Assembly: GCA_964345395.1 (NCBI GenBank)
Contig: CAYFRA010000002.1
Location: 4,687 to 68,686 of the forward strand
DNA: 64,000 bases
Reading direction: 5' to 3'
Origin: UPXZ01 sp964345395
GTDB lineage: Bacteria > Bacteroidota > Bacteroidia > Bacteroidales > Paludibacteraceae
Of the stretch, positions 1 through 8,717 are shown in pieces. The translations under genes and the position numbers were made by a program. Below the pieces are notes generated by a model. It was not told the origin of the DNA, did no database searches, and worked only from the letters and a program-made list of their open reading frames with translations. The first letter of the stretch is position 1, and every line of letters begins with the position of its first letter.

Positions 1-586
1 GCCATTTATACATTTCTGCTTCTCCACCAGGGAATGATGGTGCTTGCTCTACAATGTCAAAAATCTTCTCCTCTTTTTTCTCCTCTTCGACGATAACCTT
101 ATGTTCGATCAATGTTGCGATATCGATACCAGTTTCTTCGTTTGTTCCTTTTACGTCAGCAATAGAAATTTGCACATCAGACTTTACAAGGTCATCTTGT
201 GATTTCATTAAGCTTTCATCCGGAACTTCTTCGTCTTTCTTAATAACTGGTGCTGTAAATTGAATTGTACTTTTCAGCTCAACGGGTGGTGGAGCTTCAT
301 AAGTTTTAGCAACATTTTCCTCAGGAATTTCAGGTTCGTCAAAAATAATATCGGTCATTTGTGAAACCTCGATACTTGCCAATCTCTCCTCGCGTAGTTT
401 GTTATACTTGCTAATTGCAATAGAACCTGCTATTACCAAGAGTGTAAACAACATTACCACAAGAAAAGAGAAAGTGTGTCTTTTTGGGGAGTTCTTACGT
501 AAGGTGTAGGCACCATAGTTTTTATTCCTTCCCTCAAAGATGAGGTCAATCCACTTTTCCGACGTTAAATTAATATCTTTTGCCAT
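1..586 (-). CDS. tonB: TonB energy transducer, C-terminus cut by window edge
   Basis: Periplasm-spanning protein that passes proton-motive energy from ExbB/ExbD to TonB-dependent outer-membrane receptors. About 195 codons are visible. The order is a short cytoplasmic N-terminus with a GRNKNYGAYTLR motif typical of Bacteroidetes TonB, one membrane segment at about residues 40-58, and a long proline- and acid-rich linker. The window ends just after APSFPGGEAEM, which resembles the start of the TonB C-terminal domain (P.FPGG). The start ATG at 584-586 lies 45 bases after the second exbD and fits the four-gene operon read from exbB. The sequence shows the truncation is only the window edge. Some MotA/TolQ-type systems use similar linker proteins, but the PSFPGG motif favours TonB. 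Confidence 0.88.
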   Translation of the reverse strand, partial: MAKDINLTSEKWIDLIFEGRNKNYGAYTLRKNSPKRHTFSFLVVMLFTLLVIAGSIAISKYNKLREERLASIEVSQMTDIIFDEPEIPEENVAKTYEAPPPVELKSTIQFTAPVIKKDEEVPDESLMKSQDDLVKSDVQISIADVKGTNEETGIDIATLIEHKVIVEEEKKEEKIFDIVEQAPSFPGGEAEMYKW

Positions 587-631
587 TTTTATAATATTTT
601 CTCGGTTGATAAATTAATTAAATACTTTGAC

Positions 632-1252
632 TTATTCAAATGCAATATTTGAATTGGTAAGCATTTTTTTGTCATTATCGTCAATATCAGTAATTGCGTA
701 TTTACCAACACTACATATCAACATTTCATCCAGAGCTAAAATTAAGTTTTCGTATGTTGAGTTGTTAAGAGGTTTGATAATCACGGTAGGGGTACCCTCA
801 CCATTCTTAATCTCACTCAACTCTTTATCATACTCTTCCTGAGAGATTTCAAGTTTTATTTTTTTATCTTTCAGTTCAAAAACTTTATTAACAGCTTTGG
901 CATTCTTCTCGGCCAGTATCTTGCGTAATCCATCTGCAGTATAGTCAGTCTCAATCATAAAATTTGGAGTTTCCAAATCAGGTTCACCCATAAAGTAATA
1001 TACTTTATTGTTTGCACCCAGATAAATTGAAACAGCTTCTGAAGCCTTAGCTAAGGTTTGATTCTCTTCAGTACCTTTATCTTTTGATGGTAGAGCAATT
1101 TCCATTGTTTGTGGCCTGCTTAGTGTTGTGGCTAACATAAAGAAAGTCAAAAGCAACATAATCATATCCACCATTGGGGTGAAGTCGATTCGTGTATCAA
1201 CTTTTCTGCGTTGACCTTTCTTTGGTTTACCACCTGTATCAACATTTGCCAT
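632..1252 (-). CDS. exbD: ExbD/TolR-family biopolymer transport protein (second copy)
   Basis: Inner-membrane proton-channel partner of ExbB with a periplasmic domain. It has 206 residues: a basic N-terminus, then RIDFTPMVDMIMLLLTFFML, the family's single membrane helix with its conserved aspartate (D in MVDM). A periplasmic domain of about 150 residues follows, longer than the roughly 140-residue total of E. coli ExbD. It is the third gene of the operon, between the first exbD and tonB. The two ExbD copies differ strongly outside the helix, so this is an old paralogue pair, not a recent duplication. The two probably form a heteromeric complex with ExbB, which is inference. Confidence 0.9.
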   Translation of the reverse strand: MANVDTGGKPKKGQRRKVDTRIDFTPMVDMIMLLLTFFMLATTLSRPQTMEIALPSKDKGTEENQTLAKASEAVSIYLGANNKVYYFMGEPDLETPNFMIETDYTADGLRKILAEKNAKAVNKVFELKDKKIKLEISQEEYDKELSEIKNGEGTPTVIIKPLNNSTYENLILALDEMLICSVGKYAITDIDDNDKKMLTNSNIAFE

Positions 1253-1363
1253 ATCTTATTCTTTCTATTTTTATAATTTATATCCAACTTTCGTACCAAT
1301 CTAAATTTTGTATCTATTGAATAGGTAAAAAAGTTTTTTAAATTGCTATTCTACTTCTCTGAA

Positions 1364-1984
1364 TTATTGCTCATTTGTCAATGCCACCTCACGGAGTGAA
1401 GTAATCAAATTGTAACGATTCTCTTTCAGCTCTTGCAGTGATCCCATTACTTTCTGAATTGAAGGATAAGGAGTCTTTGCGTCTGCTTTGATAGCGATAC
1501 GCATATCTTTGCCTTTAACTTCTCGTGCTGCCAACACCCAACCTTTGAATTGGTTGTCGAGTGAGTCAACAGGAACTCCACCTAACTTAGGAAGGTTCTC
1601 TTTTTGCTCATCTTCGGACATCGCCATATACTTCTTAAATATCTGCATTGGCACACCAAATGAGGTGGTAATGCTGAAGTTATATTTTTCTTGATTATCG
1701 AGATTGATATTATAGTTAGAAGCCATTTTTTCAAGGATTTCGATCCTATCTTTTTGACCATCTACATCTAAAAATACATCTCCAGTTGGCGATACCAAGA
1801 TAGAAAGCACGTTGGTTTCAGGAATCTGAATTTCTGAAACAGACATCGGGGTTGCAACAGTTAGTGGTTCTGGCTTCAAGAATGTTGAAGTCAGCATGAA
1901 GAAGGTGAGCAACAGAATCATCACGTCACTCATCGGCGTCATGTCAATCCACGTGTCTTTCTTTTTTATTTGTATCTTTGCCAT
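1364..1984 (-). CDS. exbD: ExbD/TolR-family biopolymer transport protein (first copy)
   Basis: Partner of ExbB in the proton-driven motor that energises TonB. It has 206 residues with the membrane helix near the N-terminus (WIDMTPMSDVMILLLTFFML), where the aspartate of MSDV is the conserved protonatable residue. The rest is a periplasmic domain with no further membrane segment. It lies 86 bases downstream of exbB and 111 bases upstream of the second exbD. The ATG at 1984 opens MAKIQIKKKDTW, a basic cytoplasmic tail as expected for N-in topology. Confidence 0.9.
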   Translation of the reverse strand: MAKIQIKKKDTWIDMTPMSDVMILLLTFFMLTSTFLKPEPLTVATPMSVSEIQIPETNVLSILVSPTGDVFLDVDGQKDRIEILEKMASNYNINLDNQEKYNFSITTSFGVPMQIFKKYMAMSEDEQKENLPKLGGVPVDSLDNQFKGWVLAAREVKGKDMRIAIKADAKTPYPSIQKVMGSLQELKENRYNLITSLREVALTNEQ

Positions 1985-2070
1985 TTTCTTCTCTAATTTA
2001 ATTATTAAACGAATCTAATTTTGAATATTTGCTCAAATAAGTTTTTTACTTTTGAGCTTCTGATTCCGTA

Positions 2071-2895
2071 TTAATGCTTAGATTGGAAAACGCCAGTGAT
2101 TGCAAAACCAATTTCGTCGATAGCGTAATTAATGTTATCAATTTTTGCTGAATAGTAGTTGTATCCGATAACAGCTAACATACCACCCAAGATACCAAAT
2201 GCAGTGTTTACAAGGGCCTCAGAAATACCTACTGATAGAGCAGCTGAGTCAACACCACCGCCACCACCTCCAAGAGATGAGAACGCACGAATCATACCCA
2301 TAACCGTTCCGAAAAGACCTGTCAATACACTTAAGTTGGTAAATGTTGCCAACACTGGCATATTTTGGTTCATTGTAGGCATCTCAAGTGCTGCTGCTTG
2401 CTCAATTGTTGTGCTGATAGCAGCCAATTTTTGCTCTTTCAATAAACCTGTGTTGTCTTCAGCCATTTGTTTGTAAACATTCAAACCTGCATCAACTACT
2501 GCCGCTACAGATCCTTTTTGTTTTGTACATAATGCTTGTGCTCCTTCAAGGTCTTCTGATTCTAATTTTTGTTTTACTTCCATAACAAATTTATCAAGAC
2601 TACCTTTACCGCGACATCTGTTCAATGCGATAAAACGCTCAACACTTAATACGATAACAGAAAGTAACCAAGTAACCAAAATTGGAACTACGAAACCTCC
2701 TTTATAAATAGTACCTAATAGGTTACCATCTTTTGGATAGTTGTCTGGATTGTTGTCGATAAAGTTTGCTGGATTACCAAATACCCAGTTGAAAATAGCG
2801 AGTGCAGCAAGAAAACTTAGCACGATTACTAACGCAGCAGATAAACCTTTTGACTGCTTCTTAGTTTTTGTTGATTGCTTCTCTTTTTTAGCCAT
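2071..2895 (-). CDS. exbB: ExbB/TolQ/MotA-family proton channel protein
   Basis: Inner-membrane channel subunit that forms the motor with ExbD and drives TonB. It has 274 residues. A lysine-rich N-terminus precedes a first helix (about 18-38), followed by a second (about 60-84). A cytoplasmic loop comes next, then two C-terminal helices containing TGLFGTVMGMIRAFSSL and the small-residue stretch of the ExbB pore (about 190-260). The poly-Gly run SLGGGGGGVDSAAL between the last helices is characteristic of Bacteroidetes ExbB. It is first in the operon exbB-exbD-exbD-tonB, with a candidate promoter about 110 bases upstream. Confidence 0.92.
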   Translation of the reverse strand: MAKKEKQSTKTKKQSKGLSAALVIVLSFLAALAIFNWVFGNPANFIDNNPDNYPKDGNLLGTIYKGGFVVPILVTWLLSVIVLSVERFIALNRCRGKGSLDKFVMEVKQKLESEDLEGAQALCTKQKGSVAAVVDAGLNVYKQMAEDNTGLLKEQKLAAISTTIEQAAALEMPTMNQNMPVLATFTNLSVLTGLFGTVMGMIRAFSSLGGGGGGVDSAALSVGISEALVNTAFGILGGMLAVIGYNYYSAKIDNINYAIDEIGFAITGVFQSKH

Positions 2896-3014
2896 AATAA
2901 TGATGATTTTTGAGCCTTAACGGCTCTCTTTGATTAATAAATTTGATTTTAAAATTATTTTATATTTATTCTTATTTTCAATTATATGTTTTATCTATAA
3001 ATCTAAACCATTTG

Positions 3015-3045
3015 CAAAAGTAATACAATTAAGTAAAGATACAAT
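3015..3045 (-). promoter_or_regulatory. Candidate promoter of the exbB-exbD-exbD-tonB operon
   Basis: Read on the minus strand, TACTTTTG (3015-3022) fits the Bacteroidetes -7 consensus TAnnTTTG. ATTG lies 19 bases upstream (3042-3045), one mismatch from the -33 TTTG. The predicted leader is about 110 bases. A second -7 match, TATATTTG at 3107-3114, has only CTTG 22 bases upstream and is a weaker alternative. Confidence 0.55.
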
Positions 3046-3303
3046 TAATTTTTACTATGTTTTTCGACAATTAATGGTATATGATACATACTAATAATTT
3101 CGCCTGCAAATATAATAAAAACTTTTAGTACGCATACAAGTTTCTAAATTATTTAAATTATAAGATATATTTTTGACGATTTTATCGTTTTGTATTAAAA
3201 ATAACGGTTTAAGAGTGATATTATTACGGTGTGTTTGATATTTATGTCATTTGTTACGTTGTGTTGTGATTTCAACAAACTTCTATCAAAGAAAATCAAG
3301 TGC
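3046..3303. other. AT-rich divergent intergenic spacer
   Basis: Part of the 467-base gap between exbB and leuS. It is strongly AT-rich and holds, apart from the exbB and leuS promoters and the alternative minus-strand -7 box at 3107-3114, no open frame, hairpin or RNA gene that I recognise. Confidence 0.5.
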
Positions 3304-3334
3304 TTTAACATATCGAGCTTATTTACTAACTTTG
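3304..3334 (+). promoter_or_regulatory. Promoter of leuS
   Basis: TTTA (3304-3307), 19 bases, then TAACTTTG (3327-3334), a full match to the Bacteroidetes -7 box TAnnTTTG. The predicted transcript starts about 20 bases before the leuS ATG at 3363. Confidence 0.65.
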
Positions 3335-3362
3335 CAAGCTAATTATTTAATGCTTTAATAAT

Positions 3363-6119
3363 ATGGACTATAATTTTAGAGAAATTGAGAAAAAATGGCA
3401 AGGAAAATGGGAGGAGAACAAAACCTATAAAGTGGATATAGATCCTTCAAAACCCAAGTTTTATGTGTTGGATATGTTCCCTTATCCTTCGGGAGCTGGA
3501 TTGCATGTGGGGCATCCTTTAGGTTATATTGCTTCTGATATTTATAGTCGTTTCAAAAGATTAAATGGATTTAATGTTTTGCATCCTATGGGTTATGATG
3601 CTTATGGACTTCCTGCAGAGCAATATGCCATACAAACCGGGCAACATCCAGCTATTACAACTGAAAACAACATCAAACGCTATCGAGAGCAGTTGGATAA
3701 AATTGGTTTTTCCTATGATTGGGATAGGGAAGTGCAAACTTCTTCTCCAAATTATTATAAATGGACTCAGTGGGCTTTTATCCAAATGTTTAACTCATAT
3801 TATAATAATCATTCTCAAAAAGCTGAACCTATTGATGAGCTTGTAGCTAAATTTAAACTAAGCGGAACTGAAGGTATCGACGCTTCTTGCACTGATGAGT
3901 TGAGCTTCACTGCTGATGAATGGAGTGCGATGAGCGAAAAGCAACAACAAGAGGTATTGCTCAATTATCGCATTGCCTATTTGGCCGATTCGAAGGTCAA
4001 TTGGTGTCCTGCGTTGGGAACAGTTTTGGCAAATGATGAAGTAGTTGATGGGCTTTCTGTGCGTGGTGGATTTCCAGTCGAGCAGCGAGTTATGCGTCAG
4101 TGGAGTTTGCGAATTTCTGCCTATGCTCAGCGTTTGTTAGATGGTTTGAACGATTTGGAGTGGTCTGACTCATTGAAAGAGACGCAGAAAAATTGGATAG
4201 GAAGAAGTGAGGGGGCTGAAATGCGTTTCAATTTGGATGACGATAGTGCAGGCTTTGATGTGTTCACTACTCGTGCCGACACAATATATGGTGTTACTTT
4301 TATGGTTTTAGCTCCTGAAAGTGATTTGGTAGCTGTGTGCACCACACCCGAACAACAAAAAGAGGTAGATGAATATGTGGAAAGAACCAAACGCAGAACT
4401 GAACGTGAGCGTATGGCTGACCGAAAAGTTACGGGAGTTTTCTCTGGTTCATATGCAATTAATCCTGTAGCGGGTACCCGTATTCCTATTTGGATTAGCG
4501 ATTATGTTTTGGCTGGATATGGTACTGGGGCTATTATGGCTGTGCCTGCACATGATAGTCGAGATTATGCTTTTGCTAAACATTTTGATCTACCCATTAT
4601 ACCTTTGATAGAGGGTTGTGATGTAAGTGAAGAGAGTTTTGATGCCAAAGAAGGAGTGATGATAAATTCTGGTTTTATGAATGGCTTGAGTGTTGTAGAT
4701 GCTATTGAAAAGGCTAAAAATTATATTGAGGAGCATCATATAGGTAAGGTAAAAACTAATTATCGTTTGCGAGATGCCATTTTCAGTCGCCAACGCTATT
4801 GGGGCGAACCTTTCCCAGTTTACTATAAAGATAATATGCCCTATATGCTTGATGAGAGCAAATTGCCCCTTGAGCTACCTGAGATAGATAAATATTTACC
4901 AACAGAGAGTGGTGAACCACCATTGGGAAGGGCAAAAAACTGGACAACGCAAGATGGTTTTCCATTGGAACTGAATACAATGCCCGGCTTTGCAGGTTCA
5001 TCAGCCTACTATTTGCGATATATGGATCCAAGTAATGATGATGCTTTGGTGGGTAAAGAAGCCAATAATTATTGGGAGAATGTTGATTTGTATATCGGTG
5101 GTACGGAGCATGCTACCGGACACCTTATATATAGCCGTTTTTGGAATAAGTTTTTATTCGATTTGGGTTATACTGTGAAAGATGAGCCTTTCAAAAAATT
5201 AATTAATCAAGGTATGATTCAAGGGCGGAGCAATTTTGTATATCGCATTCAGGGTAGCAATCGCTTTGTTTCTTATAATCTTAAAGAGCAATATGATGTT
5301 ACGCCTATCCATGTGGATGTAAATATTGTGTCGAATGATATTTTAGATATTGAGAAATTTAAGGCTTGGAGTCCTGATTATGCCAATGCCGAATTTATTT
5401 TGGAAGATGGTAAATATATTTGCGGTTGGGCTATTGAGAAGATGTCGAAGTCGATGTACAATGTGGTTAATCCTGATGATATTGTAGATAAGTATGGTGC
5501 AGACACCTTGCGAATGTATGAGATGTTTTTAGGTCCGCTTGAGCAATCCAAACCTTGGGATACAAATGGGATAGATGGAGTTAATCGTTTTTTGAAAAGA
5601 ACTTGGGGGCTGTTTTTTGTAGGTGATGATGTGAAAATCAGTGATGAAAAACCCAATGCAGATGAATTGAAGTCCTTGCACAAAACCATTAAAAAAGTTT
5701 CTCAAGATATTGAAAACTTCTCATTGAATACCTCAGTATCAGCTTTTATGATTTGCTTGAATGAGTTGTCATCGATGAAATGCAATAAACGTGAGATATT
5801 GGAGCCATTTGTCATTATTTTGTCACCCTTTGCACCCCATATTGCAGAAGAGCTATATCACGTGTTAGGCAATGAGGGTAGTGTGTTTGACGCACAGTGG
5901 CCAGAATATGATGAGTCTTTCTTAGTCGAAAATAGTGTTAAATACCCTATTTCGTTTAATGGGAAAGTGCGTTTCACGCTTGAGTTGCCCGCTGATATGC
6001 CAAAAGAGGAGGTTGAAAAAATTGCACTTGCCAATGATCAGACTAAAAAATATATGGATGGCAAAACACCTAAAAAGATAATTGTGATACATAAAAAGAT
6101 TGTCAATATTGTGTTGTAA
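3363..6119 (+). CDS. leuS: Leucyl-tRNA synthetase
   Basis: Charges tRNA-Leu with leucine in the cytoplasm. It has 918 residues, longer than E. coli LeuRS (860) and close to other Bacteroidetes forms. Class I signatures are intact: HVGH at residues 48-51 (the HIGH motif) and KMSKS at 693-697. The editing domain lies in the middle, with GTGAIMAVPAHDSRD containing its conserved aspartate-rich motif. A long leucine-specific insert at about residues 620-690 sits just before KMSKS, and the anticodon-binding and C-terminal domains finish the protein. The ATG at 3363 opens MDYNFREIEKKWQ, the usual LeuRS start. A YitT-family gene follows after 53 bases. Confidence 0.97.
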   Translation: MDYNFREIEKKWQGKWEENKTYKVDIDPSKPKFYVLDMFPYPSGAGLHVGHPLGYIASDIYSRFKRLNGFNVLHPMGYDAYGLPAEQYAIQTGQHPAITTENNIKRYREQLDKIGFSYDWDREVQTSSPNYYKWTQWAFIQMFNSYYNNHSQKAEPIDELVAKFKLSGTEGIDASCTDELSFTADEWSAMSEKQQQEVLLNYRIAYLADSKVNWCPALGTVLANDEVVDGLSVRGGFPVEQRVMRQWSLRISAYAQRLLDGLNDLEWSDSLKETQKNWIGRSEGAEMRFNLDDDSAGFDVFTTRADTIYGVTFMVLAPESDLVAVCTTPEQQKEVDEYVERTKRRTERERMADRKVTGVFSGSYAINPVAGTRIPIWISDYVLAGYGTGAIMAVPAHDSRDYAFAKHFDLPIIPLIEGCDVSEESFDAKEGVMINSGFMNGLSVVDAIEKAKNYIEEHHIGKVKTNYRLRDAIFSRQRYWGEPFPVYYKDNMPYMLDESKLPLELPEIDKYLPTESGEPPLGRAKNWTTQDGFPLELNTMPGFAGSSAYYLRYMDPSNDDALVGKEANNYWENVDLYIGGTEHATGHLIYSRFWNKFLFDLGYTVKDEPFKKLINQGMIQGRSNFVYRIQGSNRFVSYNLKEQYDVTPIHVDVNIVSNDILDIEKFKAWSPDYANAEFILEDGKYICGWAIEKMSKSMYNVVNPDDIVDKYGADTLRMYEMFLGPLEQSKPWDTNGIDGVNRFLKRTWGLFFVGDDVKISDEKPNADELKSLHKTIKKVSQDIENFSLNTSVSAFMICLNELSSMKCNKREILEPFVIILSPFAPHIAEELYHVLGNEGSVFDAQWPEYDESFLVENSVKYPISFNGKVRFTLELPADMPKEEVEKIALANDQTKKYMDGKTPKKIIVIHKKIVNIVL

Positions 6120-6172
6120 TATAGTTAAGGTTTTAATAATTAGTTTGTTAATATTTAATCGATAGAAGAATT

Positions 6173-7045
6173 ATGCTTATGAGAAAAGAAAATTATTTGA
6201 AATCTTTCTATTTCAAAGATTATTTAATGATGTTTGTGGGATTGGTTTCTTATACAATAGGATTGACAGGTTTTCTATTACCAAACAAAATTGTAACTGG
6301 GGGTTTAGCGGGTGTAACCATTTTAATTAACTCCGCTACTGGTATTCCGCTATGGGTTTCTTTCATTACTATTAATATTGTATTATTGGCATTAGCTTGG
6401 CGAACGATAGGTAATACTTTTGTTTTAAGAACTATAATAAATGTGATTATTCTCACAGTATTACTTCGTTTTGGTGAAACATATTTTACAGAGTCTTTAA
6501 TACAAGCCGATTCGCTTTTGGTGGCTTTGATAGGTGCTGGACTTGCGGGTTTGGGGTTAGGTCTGGTTTATGCATCAAATGGTAGCACGGGTGGCACAGA
6601 TATTATCGGAGCTGTTATTACCAAAAAACACCATATCAGTATGGGCAGGGCACTGCTTTTGGTCGATGTTCTGATTATCAGCTCCTCCTATTTTCTTTTC
6701 GAAAGCATTGAGAAGATAGCAATAGGCTTGATAGTGATGACGGTGATGTTCTATACAGTCGATTTGGTGATAAATGGTATGCGTCAATCGGTGCAGTTCT
6801 TTATATTTACTGATGAGTATAATGAAGTTGCAGATCATATCAATCGTGAGCTCAATAGGGGGTGCACCATTGTAGATGGAGTGGGGTGGTATTCAAAAAA
6901 ATCGCAAAAAATTATTATTGTCTTAGCTCGACGCACTGAATCAACATCGATTTTTAGGATTGTGAAGAGTATTGACCAACATGCTTTCATCACCCAAACC
7001 AATGTGGTAGGTGTCTATGGCAAAGGTTTTGACACTTTGAAATAA
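6173..7045 (+). CDS. YitT-family membrane protein (DUF161 plus DUF2179)
   Basis: Integral membrane protein of unknown transport role. It has 290 residues with five or six hydrophobic helices in the first 200, including GFLLPNKIVTGGLAGVTIL and the family glycine signature YASNGSTGGTDIIGAVI. A soluble C-terminal domain of about 80 residues (DUF2179) follows, with IVDGVGWYSKKSQKIIIVL. An alternative ATG two codons in (6179) is equally plausible. It follows leuS by 53 bases on the same strand and may be read through from it. Family members are predicted inner-membrane proteins, and the substrate cannot be told from sequence. Confidence 0.85.
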   Translation: MLMRKENYLKSFYFKDYLMMFVGLVSYTIGLTGFLLPNKIVTGGLAGVTILINSATGIPLWVSFITINIVLLALAWRTIGNTFVLRTIINVIILTVLLRFGETYFTESLIQADSLLVALIGAGLAGLGLGLVYASNGSTGGTDIIGAVITKKHHISMGRALLLVDVLIISSSYFLFESIEKIAIGLIVMTVMFYTVDLVINGMRQSVQFFIFTDEYNEVADHINRELNRGCTIVDGVGWYSKKSQKIIIVLARRTESTSIFRIVKSIDQHAFITQTNVVGVYGKGFDTLK

Positions 7046-7227
7046 GTCTTAGTGAGAACATATGAACAATAGCTTTTGATAACGTGTATCATAAATAAGC
7101 ATAAATTATGTTGAAGTAAATAATATGTTTTATTAATATTGCAATCGGTTTGCGAGATTTAATAACAATTATCGCATAATTTTTTTTAATAAAAATAAAA
7201 CATTAACAACTTAAAATTTAATTTATC

Positions 7228-7659
7228 ATGGCTATTTCACAAGTAAAAGTGAGTTCAAGATTAGAGAAAACATTCAAAGTTGACGTAAGTTGCTCAAACC
7301 CTTTCGTAATTGACCAACCAGTTGCTGCTGGCGGTAAAAATGAAGGGCCAAACCCATTAGAGGTGTTTTTGTCAAGCCTTTCAGCTTGTATTTGTACAAT
7401 TGGTAAAATCGTAGCAATGCAAAGAAAAATAAAATTGAGAAGCATCGAAGCGGAAGTTGAGGGCGATATCGATAAAGATTTCTTGATGGGAATGACCAGT
7501 GAAGGACGTGCCGGATTTACGCAAATTAGAAGCAAGGTAACAATTGATGCCGACTTGACAGACGAGGAAAAAGTAGAGTTTTTACACGAAGTTGAAAGAC
7601 GCTGCCCAATCGCTGATAATATCTTGGGTACTTCTGTTATGGTTTGCGAACTCGCTTAA
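7228..7659 (+). CDS. OsmC/Ohr-family protein
   Basis: Small peroxidase-like protein of 143 residues. OsmC/Ohr enzymes reduce organic or hydrogen peroxides with two cysteines. Both are visible: the first in SLSACICTIGKIVAMQRK (about residues 51-68), on the central helix, and the second in RRCPIADNILG (about 128-138), matching the family CP(V/I)xN motif. GPNPLEVFLSSLSAC is the usual lead-in. The YhfA-like and OsmC-like subgroups cannot be separated here, so no symbol is given. A strong hairpin terminator follows 18 bases after the stop and faces the oppositely oriented methyltransferase. Confidence 0.88.
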   Translation: MAISQVKVSSRLEKTFKVDVSCSNPFVIDQPVAAGGKNEGPNPLEVFLSSLSACICTIGKIVAMQRKIKLRSIEAEVEGDIDKDFLMGMTSEGRAGFTQIRSKVTIDADLTDEEKVEFLHEVERRCPIADNILGTSVMVCELA

Positions 7660-7677
7660 ACTGATAGATAATTAAAC

Positions 7678-7716
7678 AAAAAGAGGAGAAAATCTGATGT
7701 TTTCTCCTCTTTTTTG
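7678..7716. terminator. Bidirectional terminator between the osmC-like gene and the DNA methyltransferase
   Basis: A stem of about 15 base pairs (AAAAAGAGGAGAAAA at 7678-7692 with TTTTCTCCTCTTTTT after a 7-base loop) is flanked by A-rich sequence on the left and T-rich on the right. It can therefore end transcription of the plus-strand gene ending at 7659 and the minus-strand gene ending at 7722. Confidence 0.82.
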
Positions 7717-7721
7717 TTGAG

Positions 7722-8717
7722 TTACTTTTTGAGAATATGTAAATATTCTGTAGTTGATTGAGCTTTATGTGTTCTGTTTTGGTCTTTATCTGCTTTGAAA
7801 CGTTGGTAGTCAGTCGTTGTCAGGCTATAATTACCGTGTTTAGACATGATTTGTTTAATCTCTTCTTTGTTCATCAGTCCTTCGTTGTTGTAACTTAAAA
7901 AAAGATATTCAAACTGTGCTTCTCTTATCATATCTTCAAAAGAGTTTGTCACCTCATTTTTTCTACAATACGTGGATTTCTTGTAATCTCTCAATCCTGT
8001 TTTCCCTTTCGGTATGAAATTGTCATATTTAGCTATGGTGTTGAGTAAGTGGTAGTTGGCGCCATATTGACGAGCATTGTAAGGAGGATCGAGATAAAGG
8101 ATATCGCCGCTTATCTTTTTGATCAACTGATTGCTATCTTCCTGATATACCTTATGTTGTTTGTTGTCAACAGCAAATTGTGCAGGCTCAATTATTAGCT
8201 TCTTTTGTGCTGATTTTTTGATATGCTTTAAAAATGCCCCATATACCGATGCCGTATTGGCAACTTTGTCAGCACTTTCTAACAACGAAGCGAGCAAAAA
8301 ATAATATTGATCGTCTGTTATATAATTTTCCTTTTTCCAACTTTCAATTTTTTGTCTAACAGCATCAATTTTTTTTCCATTGTTTTCAGAAAAATATTGT
8401 CGTTGTGCTTCTCCATTTTCAGAATACTCATTGAAAATAAAAGCTTCGATAGGCTCGATGTCATTGAGTTCGTCAATGAGGTGTTGGTATTCAAACTTCT
8501 TACTGTTGCCGATATAATTTCTGTTCAAAACATAGCTGTAGTATTCAAAATCATTGCTGATTACTTGCTTTACCTCAGTTTTAAAATTTCTTCCAATTAT
8601 TCCTGTTCCTGCAAATAAATCGCAAAATATTTTATCCGACAAATTTTCACCCACAACCTTATAAATCGATTGTTTGATAAATTCTGAAAGTTTATGTTTC
8701 GATCCTATGTAATTCAT
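7722..8717 (-). CDS. DNA adenine methyltransferase of a type II restriction-modification pair (D12, alpha class)
   Basis: Transfers a methyl group from S-adenosylmethionine to adenine N6 in a specific DNA site, protecting the host from the linked nuclease. It has 331 residues. MNYIGSKHKL opens the protein, motif I FAGTG is at 35-39 and motif IV DPPY at 210-213 (DPPYNARQYG). A target-recognition region of about 170 residues between them gives the alpha-class order of D12 enzymes. The DPPYN-x-RQY-x-x-NYH pattern resembles the NlaIII-like branch, but the recognition site cannot be read from sequence. The ATG overlaps the nuclease stop as ATGA (8714-8717), so the two genes are translationally coupled with the nuclease first. 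Confidence 0.92.
   Translation of the reverse strand: MNYIGSKHKLSEFIKQSIYKVVGENLSDKIFCDLFAGTGIIGRNFKTEVKQVISNDFEYYSYVLNRNYIGNSKKFEYQHLIDELNDIEPIEAFIFNEYSENGEAQRQYFSENNGKKIDAVRQKIESWKKENYITDDQYYFLLASLLESADKVANTASVYGAFLKHIKKSAQKKLIIEPAQFAVDNKQHKVYQEDSNQLIKKISGDILYLDPPYNARQYGANYHLLNTIAKYDNFIPKGKTGLRDYKKSTYCRKNEVTNSFEDMIREAQFEYLFLSYNNEGLMNKEEIKQIMSKHGNYSLTTTDYQRFKADKDQNRTHKAQSTTEYLHILKK

Noticed and set aside
2896..3362. Possible small RNA or riboswitch before exbB or leuS
   Set aside because: Only AT-rich sequence and promoters were seen; no T-box, other riboswitch or terminator structure was recognised.
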